Of a stretch of 9,058 bases of DNA, positions 1-5,460 are shown piece by piece (within the stretch, counting starts at the first letter, position 1; each line of letters opens with the position of its first letter). Below the pieces are notes generated by a model, which had not been told where the DNA came from, made no database searches, and worked only from the letters and a program-made list of their open reading frames with translations. The stretch spans positions 1 to 9,058 of the forward strand of contig DAOWDZ010000225.1 in the NCBI GenBank assembly GCA_030638765.1, written 5' to 3'. The stretch is from Desulfocapsa sp. (GTDB taxonomy: Bacteria > Desulfobacterota > Desulfobulbia > Desulfobulbales > Desulfocapsaceae). The translations under genes were made by a program, and so were the position numbers.

Positions 1-747
1 ACTGCTGGCAACAGTGCCACCATCAGAGGAGGATGAGCCACCTGCCGCTACGGCTACACCACCTACTGCTGCAGCAGCACCAACACCTGATACGACCATC
101 ATAGTCGTTGACATTCCTCCAGTTGCAGCAGTCACTGTACCAGATGCAACAACACTACTTGTGGATGCTCCTGCCTCTAACGCAGAGTAAATCCCCATTG
201 TCACACCGTATTTAACAGCTGATTTAGTCAAGTGGATAGCGATATTATCCATAAAACCTTCGAGACTGCCAGGAGCCTCCATAGCTTCTGTGTAGATATT
301 GATTTTCTCGTTGTTTGCCGCAAGATCAGAAGCATTAGCTTCGTTATCATCGACAACAGTCATCATGTAATTCTGCGACTTTACAAGTTGGTTATTGTTG
401 TTTTTTACAAGAATCAAATAATCAATCTCACCAGCACCATTAGCAGGGGCGGGAAGAATGGCTGTGAAAGTATCACCAGATTGATTCATGGTGACATAGA
501 AGTAGTTTGTGGCATTGACCACTCGGAAGTATATACGAACAACATCTACACCACTTTTGTCTTCAACTTCAATTTGAATAGGGATACGTTGGCCAGCTAT
601 AGCCTCTGTCGCTGGATCATAAGTGATGTCGGTTGTTACTTCGGCTGAAGTATTATTGGTAGCCTGACTAATTTCTGAAGCTATCAATGGGCAATTTAAG
701 GTTAGCATAAACGGTACTATCAACAGTGCACACAGCTTTTTGATCAT
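1..747 (-). CDS. Exported protein with Ig-like region and Ala/Gly-rich hydrophobic segment (3' end beyond window)
   Basis: An open frame runs from ATG 747 to the left edge (249 codons, no stop), so the protein is truncated at its C-terminus by the window. The start is supported by AGAGGT six nucleotides upstream. Residues 1-24 form a Sec-type signal peptide (MIKK, hydrophobic core, likely cleavage near LIAS-E). A cysteine at 19 sits in a poor lipobox (LTLNC), so a lipoprotein is possible but unlikely. Residues about 36-132 look like a beta-sandwich/Ig-like domain ('VRIYFRVVN', 'FTAILPAP', 'EIDYLILVKN'). Residues about 160-195 may be amphipathic. Residues about 198-236 are Ala/Gly/Val-rich and hydrophobic, followed by a Ser/Gly run that resembles a membrane segment plus linker. 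It probably acts in the envelope; the function is unknown. It lies downstream of the cupin, 219 nt away, with its own candidate promoter. I am sure it is a gene and unsure of its role. Confidence 0.82.
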   Translation of the reverse strand, partial: MIKKLCALLIVPFMLTLNCPLIASEISQATNNTSAEVTTDITYDPATEAIAGQRIPIQIEVEDKSGVDVVRIYFRVVNATNYFYVTMNQSGDTFTAILPAPANGAGEIDYLILVKNNNNQLVKSQNYMMTVVDDNEANASDLAANNEKINIYTEAMEAPGSLEGFMDNIAIHLTKSAVKYGVTMGIYSALEAGASTSSVVASGTVTAATGGMSTTMMVVSGVGAAAAVGGVAVAAGGSSSSDGGTVASS

Positions 748-753
748 CTTTCT

Positions 754-759
754 ACCTCT
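754..759 (-). promoter_or_regulatory. Ribosome binding site of the exported protein gene
   Basis: On the minus strand AGAGGT lies six nucleotides before ATG 747, followed by an A/G-rich spacer. It fixes the start of the exported protein. The cupin gene uses the same AGAGGT core. Confidence 0.75.
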
Positions 760-790
760 TTAAGTGGGTTGGTGTTGTTTTGTTACGAAA

Positions 791-796
791 ATTATA
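791..796 (-). promoter_or_regulatory. Candidate -10 element (TATAAT) upstream of the exported protein gene
   Basis: The minus strand carries a perfect TATAAT at 796-791, 43 nt before ATG 747. No good -35 hexamer sits at the standard 16-18 nt spacing; the nearest is TTGTGA at 822-817 with a 20-nt spacer. An alternative pair is TTGACT at 840-835 with TTTACT at 816-811. This is a motif match only, in AT-rich DNA where chance hits are common. Confidence 0.3.
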
Positions 797-925
797 TTCA
801 TGTAATGAGAAGTAAATCACAATTTAGTGAACATAGTCAACCAACGAGATGGATCAATGAGTAATTATATCTGTTTTTTAAGGCACCATTCTTTATTGCG
901 TTGCAAATTCAGCCTGAAATGTCTG

Positions 926-943
926 CCCCCCCCCAAAAAAAAA
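926..943. repeat. C9A9 homopolymer junction
   Basis: Nine C residues (926-934) run directly into nine A residues (935-943) in the gap between the cupin stop and the exported protein gene. On the coding (minus) strand this reads T9G9. No GC-rich hairpin precedes the T9 run, so it does not look like an intrinsic terminator. Such tracts are prone to replication slippage and to sequencing error. Confidence 0.85.
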
Positions 944-966
944 TAGTTGCGGGTTCATCTTTTCCA

Positions 967-1284
967 TCAAATAGGCGGGGCAATGGTCACAACTATTCGC
1001 ATATCGCTTATAGCCCTAACACCATGAGGTTCTGAAATGTCAGATACCAACATACTCCCAGTCTTTGCAGGAAGAACCACATTGTCATCAGCCAAAAACT
1101 CTCCTTCACCTTCAATAACCAGGATACTCAACTGCCCATCGAGTTCATGAGAGTGAATTGGAAAAAGTGCCCCTTTTATTAAATTAAAATTTAAAATCTT
1201 AAAATGTTCCGAGTCATGAAGCACAATACTCTTCATCCCCAGAGGATTAAACTCTCTTGTCTCGTCAAGTTCGATCTTTATCAT
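967..1284 (-). CDS. Small single-domain cupin protein
   Basis: This 105-residue protein is essentially one cupin beta-barrel. Motif 1 is seen as H44-x-H46 (PIHSHELDGQ), with Gln51 where the metal-binding Glu usually sits, followed by 'IEGEGEF'. Motif 2 contributes H87 in 'SEPHGVRA'. Three His plus Gln is a plausible metal site, so it could bind a divalent metal or act as a small-ligand sensor; the substrate cannot be read from sequence. ATG 1284 is chosen because AAGAGGT lies five nucleotides upstream. The in-frame ATG at 1332 would add 16 residues but has no Shine-Dalgarno and no family support. It follows the membrane kinase gene after 216 nt and may be separately transcribed. No signal peptide, so cytoplasmic. 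Role inferred only at family level. Confidence 0.85.
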   Translation of the reverse strand: MIKIELDETREFNPLGMKSIVLHDSEHFKILNFNLIKGALFPIHSHELDGQLSILVIEGEGEFLADDNVVLPAKTGSMLVSDISEPHGVRAISDMRIVVTIAPPI

Positions 1285-1289
1285 ACAAT

Positions 1290-1296
1290 ACCTCTT
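1290..1296 (-). promoter_or_regulatory. Ribosome binding site deciding the cupin start
   Basis: AAGAGGT on the minus strand lies five nucleotides before ATG 1284. The longer in-frame start at 1332 has nothing comparable, so this site decides the shorter 105-residue product. Confidence 0.75.
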
Positions 1297-1348
1297 GATT
1301 AATTTTTTATTAATTCCACCGCGACCAACCATGGATCATTGGATTATG

Positions 1349-1362
1349 CTCAGAAATCTGAG
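1349..1362. repeat. Inverted repeat CTCAGA-AA-TCTGAG
   Basis: A perfect 6-bp inverted repeat with a 2-nt centre lies 65 nt upstream of the cupin start. It has no U-tract, so an operator is more likely than a terminator. This rests on symmetry only; no protein is assigned. Confidence 0.45.
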
Positions 1363-1377
1363 TAGAGCGACCACTGC

Positions 1378-1398
1378 CCACCCTGGGTGGTTATAACC
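1378..1398. repeat. Adjacent palindromes CCACCCTGGGTGG and GGTTATAACC
   Basis: CCACCC-T-GGGTGG (1378-1390) is a perfect inverted repeat. It shares its last two bases with GGTTATAACC (1389-1398), a perfect 10-bp palindrome. A related split version, GGTTA-ACA-TAACC, lies at 1440-1452. All are between the membrane kinase stop and the cupin start. The first could fold into a 5-bp stem with a 3-nt loop, but no T-run follows on either strand, so a regulatory role is more likely than termination. Confidence 0.45.
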
Positions 1399-1439
1399 AG
1401 AACTTCAGTAAACATACTTAGCTCAGCAGGGTACACCTC

Positions 1440-1452
1440 GGTTAACATAACC
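1440..1452. repeat. Inverted repeat GGTTA-ACA-TAACC
   Basis: Five-bp arms with a 3-nt centre match the arms of GGTTATAACC at 1389-1398, 51 bp away. Two copies of the same half-sites upstream of the cupin could be sites for one regulator; this is inference from symmetry. Confidence 0.35.
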
Positions 1453-1500
1453 ATGTTGAAGATACTCGTTTCCGATACCGTTTCTAACGTTTACTCAATA

Positions 1501-3867
1501 TCAGGACAATAACTTTTCAAGTTTTTTCCGCATATCAGATAACTGAAACGGTTTGCTCAGGAATCCGTCTGGCATGTTTCCTGCGTCTTCTGTAAAGGAG
1601 AAGTCATCTTCAGAATAACCACTGCTTAGCACAATTGGCAGATCAGGGTTGATTTTCCTGATACCATGCATGGCCTTAATACCGTCCATCTCTGGCATTG
1701 AAATATCAAGTATTGCTATGCGAAAGTTAAGGGTCTTGTTATCGGTTTTATCCATGGCTTCCTGGCCATTTACAGCAGTATGGACAGTAAAACCGAGTGT
1801 TTCAAGCATTTTCTTGCCAACATCAAGAACCATCTTTTCGTCATCAGCAAGGAGAATATTTCCAGATAACTGTATCGCTTCATCCTGTAAATAATCATCA
1901 GAGGGTATTACTTGCTGAGTGAACGAAACGGTTGGCAACAGTAGCTTGACAGTGGTTCCATGACCTGAAATGCTCTCAACTATTATCGCTCCATGATGTG
2001 ACTGCATAACACCTACAGTTAAGGCAAGACCGAGTCCTCTGCCAATAAATTTTGTGGTGTAAAAAGGTTCAAAAATTTGTGCCAAATCTTTTGAGGTGAT
2101 GCCATGCCCTGAATCTTTTATCTGACAATATGTATACATACCATCCAGAAGATTGGCATTTTGAAAGGGGATAGGAAAAGAATCTGTTTTGAAATAATCA
2201 GTACCAAATGTAATCTCGACAGTCCCTCTGTGATCACCCAGGGATTCAACAGCATTAGTGAATATACTTTCAATGACCTCTTTTATCTGTTGTTGATCAA
2301 CAGAACAGTAGAGTGGTTGGTCAGGTGGAGTGAAGTGTAAAGAAATTGAAGGCTGCAAGATGCTTTTTAATGTGGTAACAGTTTCTCTCGCAAGAGTTGC
2401 AAGGGGAACATTCTGGAGTTTGAGCGGTTGCTGCCCAACGTAACTCAGCATCATGGAGCCAACCTGAGATGCTCCCTTGGCAGCCAGTGTTGCATTAGAT
2501 GCCATTTTATATTCATCTGAATTAGCAGGCAAGGTACAGGTCATGAGTTCAAGGTTCCCCTGTACTGCCATCATAGCATTGTTGAAACGATGGGCGATGG
2601 CTCCTGCCATTGTTTTTAAACTTTCATACTTTTTGAGTTGCTCCTGGCTTTTGATTGCTTCTAGTTTTTCATTTTCCTGCTGAATTTTTCCAGTAATATC
2701 GATAAAAATCCCATCAAATACAACTTCATCTTTATGAACTGTTGGTGTGGAGTGGCCTTCAAACCAGAGTATTTCACCAGAAGGTTTTACATAACGACCT
2801 TTCCATCTCCATGGTATCTGCTTAACCACGGCCTCTTGGGCAGAAGCCATCCAGGATTGTTGATCTTCTTGATGAATGTTTTGGCTAAATGTCTGGAAGA
2901 ACAGGGTGGGATTATCTATACATTCCAATTCGAAAATTTCGTGCAATTGAGGACTGGCATAATAAATCCCTTTTTCTCCGCTATTTTTGAAATAGGATTG
3001 AACAACAACTCCAGGGACATTATCGGTGATGCCTTGCAGTTGTTTTTCATTTGCCAGCAGAACCTCTTCCACCTCCCGGCGTTTGGTTATTTCCTGTTTT
3101 AGGTCCACAATCGTCAGGCTGATGGAATCACGCATATGTTTGAAACTTTGGGAAAGTGATTTAACTTCATCTGTTTCATTTAGATTGAAGTCAAATGCAT
3201 GAGTAAAGTTTCCGGTGGCCATTTCTTGTGCAGCAGTAGTTAATTTTGTTATAGGTTCGGTGATTTTGGTGATAATCACTGCCATAAACAAAAGAACAAG
3301 AAAACTGATTCCTATGATGATTAAGGTAAGAACATTACAGAACTCCTTTACCTCAGCATATTTTATTGTCAGAGGTATTTTGTAGCATACAGTCCAGTCC
3401 CAAGGGCTAAAATTTAAAGAGATAAACCAGTTTTCCTGATCAAGATAGTCTGTGGTAAAGTTACCCTCATTGGAAGATAGTATTGTTTTTACCCAGGGAA
3501 AATTCTGCAGAGAGGTATCGTCCCTTGGTATGGTGGGATGCATCACAACTCGTCCATCGTGATTGAGGATAAAGGGATAAATTTCCTGTCCGTTTTCTGT
3601 ATAAAAGGCCTCTCTGAGTTCTTTTAGAACTAACGTTTTAAAATCTTCACTATAAGCATCTATCAACCTTGTTTTTATCAGCCGTTCATGGGTTGTATGG
3701 AGTTTCGCTTTGATTAACTCTAATTTTTCTAAATAAATAACATGCTGGGTGGAATCTGTAATTTGACGATGATGTTTTTCTGCCATAATATTAATGCTTA
3801 CTGCCATGACAATTAAAGCACAGGTTGTCATAAATAGAAGCTTAGAAGTGATTGATGTAAATTTCAT
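1501..3867 (-). CDS. Membrane hybrid sensor histidine kinase (Cache-like, HAMP, PAS, HisKA, HATPase, REC)
   Basis: A complete 788-residue inner-membrane sensor. TM1 is at about 10-29, a periplasmic Cache-like sensor at 30-178 ('YPFILNHDGRVVMHP', 'PWDWTVCYKIP'), and TM2 at about 178-200. HAMP follows at about 201-253 ('ITEPITKLT', 'TDEVKSLSQSF'), then a coiled coil and PAS at about 272-397. HisKA has phospho-acceptor His426 in 'AHRFNN', where Arg replaces the usual acidic residue after His. The HATPase has an N-box ('FTNAVESL'), G1 'DSGHGI' (585-590), F-box 'FEPFYTTK' and G2 'GRGLGLA' (609-615). The C-terminal REC at about 669-788 has D675/D676, phospho-acceptor D721, S748/S749 and K772. The start ATG overlaps the upstream stop as ATGA, with GAGG seven nucleotides before it, so translation is coupled to the binding-protein gene. 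The ligand probably reaches it through that protein (inference). No output domain follows REC. Confidence 0.93.
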   Translation of the reverse strand: MKFTSITSKLLFMTTCALIVMAVSINIMAEKHHRQITDSTQHVIYLEKLELIKAKLHTTHERLIKTRLIDAYSEDFKTLVLKELREAFYTENGQEIYPFILNHDGRVVMHPTIPRDDTSLQNFPWVKTILSSNEGNFTTDYLDQENWFISLNFSPWDWTVCYKIPLTIKYAEVKEFCNVLTLIIIGISFLVLLFMAVIITKITEPITKLTTAAQEMATGNFTHAFDFNLNETDEVKSLSQSFKHMRDSISLTIVDLKQEITKRREVEEVLLANEKQLQGITDNVPGVVVQSYFKNSGEKGIYYASPQLHEIFELECIDNPTLFFQTFSQNIHQEDQQSWMASAQEAVVKQIPWRWKGRYVKPSGEILWFEGHSTPTVHKDEVVFDGIFIDITGKIQQENEKLEAIKSQEQLKKYESLKTMAGAIAHRFNNAMMAVQGNLELMTCTLPANSDEYKMASNATLAAKGASQVGSMMLSYVGQQPLKLQNVPLATLARETVTTLKSILQPSISLHFTPPDQPLYCSVDQQQIKEVIESIFTNAVESLGDHRGTVEITFGTDYFKTDSFPIPFQNANLLDGMYTYCQIKDSGHGITSKDLAQIFEPFYTTKFIGRGLGLALTVGVMQSHHGAIIVESISGHGTTVKLLLPTVSFTQQVIPSDDYLQDEAIQLSGNILLADDEKMVLDVGKKMLETLGFTVHTAVNGQEAMDKTDNKTLNFRIAILDISMPEMDGIKAMHGIRKINPDLPIVLSSGYSEDDFSFTEDAGNMPDGFLSKPFQLSDMRKKLEKLLS

Positions 3868-4871
3868 CTCTGATCCTCAACAAAAGCACCCTGAACAATC
3901 AGTTCTATTGGGAATTTAATACCCATCTGTTTGGCAAGCTCCATATTCAGATAAAGTTTTGATTGTTTATTGGTAGTCACAGGGATGTCACCTGGTAAAG
4001 TGCCATTGAGGATTTTCAGTGCTGTTTTCCCTGCCCACCATCCCTGCTCTTCAGCTATCCCAACCTTACCAAGTAAGGTATAGCATATGTCAGTGTCACC
4101 CATTGATCCCGTAGGAATCTTAGTGTGTTTCAGAATGAATTCTTTCGCTTTTTCAACATTCCATCCCCTGATACCTACTGGGTTGAGCCATATCAGCATG
4201 TCACTACTATCCTGCAAGCTAAGGTATACTTGTTTCCATTCATCAAAATTTTCAATCAGTTTGCCAGTTGAGAATTTTCGACCAAGTATTTTTTCAAAAT
4301 GGTCCCTGTTTTTTTTTGTAGATAAGGTGCTATCACCTATGTAGCTAAGACGCTCACCTCTAGCATATTGTTTGAGCATTTTGACCAATTCATGCACTGG
4401 ACTTATTTCAACCATGCCGGTGATATTTGAAGTGGGAAAGCCATACACCGATGCATCCCAGTTAACCCCACAGAAAACAATAGGCAGAATGGAGTTTTTA
4501 AAATTAGGAGCAATTAAATATTTTGAAGCGTTATCGTCACTGGCGACAACAATATCCGGCTGCCATTTTTCAATAAGTAATTTTGCTATATTGGCTTTCT
4601 GCTTTTTAAAGCTTTCAGCCTTGTGGTTTTTGGTGTCCATCCGGAAAACCTTGAGGTCCACAGTACTTTTAGAAAAATCATACGAACCATCCGCCCGGGT
4701 AGTTACCTGAAGAGCCTTGAGTAATCCCTTCTCTATATCATCACTCCACTTGTAGCCCTTATGGTAGGAGTTAATATATAACAGTTTTTGTTTTGGTAAG
4801 TTTTGTGCTGAGACGCAATTGGGTGTCGTGAAAAAAAATACTGTGAGTAATATTACCAGTACAGATCTCAT
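3864..4871 (-). CDS. Periplasmic ABC_sub_bind-type binding protein partnered with a kinase
   Basis: A 335-residue secreted protein. Residues 1-22 are a clear signal peptide (MRSVLVILLTVFFF core, likely cleavage VSA-Q). The mature part begins with 'LLYINSYHKGYKWSDD' and continues with 'IVVASDDNASKYL', 'LPIVFCGVNWDASVYGF' and 'NITGMVE', which I recognise as the ABC_sub_bind (Pfam PF04392-like) two-lobed binding fold. The ligand is unknown. The frame is open to ATG 5033, but that start would bury the signal peptide behind 54 residues, and neither 5033 nor ATG 4973 has a Shine-Dalgarno. ATG 4871 has AAAAGG nine nucleotides upstream and starts right at the signal peptide. The stop overlaps the kinase ATG (ATGA). 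No permease or ATPase gene is in the window, so a sensory role feeding the kinase is more likely than transport. The family call is good, the start fairly good. Confidence 0.88.
   Translation of the reverse strand: MRSVLVILLTVFFFTTPNCVSAQNLPKQKLLYINSYHKGYKWSDDIEKGLLKALQVTTRADGSYDFSKSTVDLKVFRMDTKNHKAESFKKQKANIAKLLIEKWQPDIVVASDDNASKYLIAPNFKNSILPIVFCGVNWDASVYGFPTSNITGMVEISPVHELVKMLKQYARGERLSYIGDSTLSTKKNRDHFEKILGRKFSTGKLIENFDEWKQVYLSLQDSSDMLIWLNPVGIRGWNVEKAKEFILKHTKIPTGSMGDTDICYTLLGKVGIAEEQGWWAGKTALKILNGTLPGDIPVTTNKQSKLYLNMELAKQMGIKFPIELIVQGAFVEDQR
3875..3878 (-). promoter_or_regulatory. Ribosome binding site of the membrane kinase inside the binding-protein gene
   Basis: GAGG lies seven nucleotides before ATG 3867 and within the last codons of the upstream gene. 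With the ATGA stop/start overlap, this is a classic layout for translational coupling. Confidence 0.65.
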
Positions 4872-5460
4872 TAATATTGGCCTTTTAGAGGGTTTTTCTT
4901 TGTGGATTAGAAAAACAAAAGGATGGATTAAGGTAAAATTGTCCTTGAGTAATGTATCCTTAAAAGTTGTCATAGCAAATTGTGGAGAATTAGGAATGTT
5001 ACTCAGAAAATTCTTTTTTCCTCTCGCTATCATTAAAAACTGAATACATATTCATTTAATCACAGTTGAAATATTTTTAACAGAAAATCCTAGAAAATCT
5101 ATTAAAAGGGATCCATTTGTAATTTGAGATATTTTCTGATCTTTCGGGGACTGGTAGCGGGGCCACAGTTACTACTCCAGGAAGTTAAAAAGCGATGTAC
5201 AGTAGATCTGTCAAGTTAGGCAGAGTTCAGAAAATAAAGAGATTTCCACTGGCTGTCTAAGCCCTGAGTTGTCTTATTTTACGCTAAAGTGGTTGTTACG
5301 CATATCGGGAAGAAGGTCTAATTTTAAAATTCTTGTTAAAATAAAATAAGGCATTACATGGCAATTTTCTTTGGCTCTTGGAAAAATCATTTTATGAGAA
5401 GTTGTATAGAGAAAGACAGTAATCATCTTAACTTTAACATTCTCTGCTGGCTAATCCAAT
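4872..5460 (-). other. Long intergenic or leader region without a recognisable gene
   Basis: Between the stop of the hybrid kinase and the binding-protein start I find no supported gene, RNA gene or clear terminator. It is AT-rich. Visible items: a perfect inverted repeat TGAATA-CA-TATTCA (5041-5054), the palindrome AATTTTAAAATT (5320-5331), and an imperfect stem (CTGGTAG at 5151-5157 against CTACTCCAG at 5172-5180). A minus-strand TTGACA at 5214-5209 is followed by only a weak -10 (TTTTAA after 18 nt). Part of 4872-5033 is open in frame with the binding protein but is probably untranslated. This is the likely site of the promoter and control elements for the binding protein-kinase pair. Confidence 0.5.
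5041..5054. repeat. Inverted repeat TGAATA-CA-TATTCA
   Basis: Perfect 6-bp arms around a 2-nt centre, 170 nt upstream of the binding-protein start. It could be an operator; AT-rich composition makes chance symmetry possible. Confidence 0.4.

Noticed and set aside
232..648. Plus-strand open frame of 138 codons
   Set aside because: It is antisense to the exported protein gene, whose minus-strand frame has signal peptide, ribosome binding site and domain-like content. The plus-strand peptide has no recognisable family and no Shine-Dalgarno.
817..830. TCAC-N6-GTGA near the exported protein promoter as a CRP/FNR-type site
   Set aside because: The half-sites are in the opposite order to the CRP consensus (GTGA-N6-TCAC) and do not fit FNR.
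935..966. T-run after the cupin stop as an intrinsic terminator
   Set aside because: The minus strand has T9 here but no GC-rich inverted repeat directly before it.
1285..1332. Upstream ATG extension of the cupin
   Set aside because: No Shine-Dalgarno at 1332, whereas ATG 1284 has AAGAGGT at ideal spacing; the added 16 residues are not cupin-like.
1461..1485. Tandem 12-13 bp near-repeat (GATACTCGTTTCC / GATACCGTTTCT)
   Set aside because: Only two imperfect units just after the kinase stop; too short and degenerate to call a functional repeat or CRISPR-like element.
1649..5043. Several plus-strand open frames of 68-122 codons over the membrane kinase and binding-protein genes
   Set aside because: All lie antisense to genes with intact catalytic motifs and show no recognisable domains.
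5274..5426. A 50-codon minus-strand open frame in the long intergenic region
   Set aside because: It has no proper Shine-Dalgarno and no recognisable family. Fragments such as 'STVHRFLTSW' in another frame further downstream look vaguely like transposase remnants, but stops and frame changes break them up and no inverted-repeat ends are seen. A BLASTX of 5034-5460 would decide.
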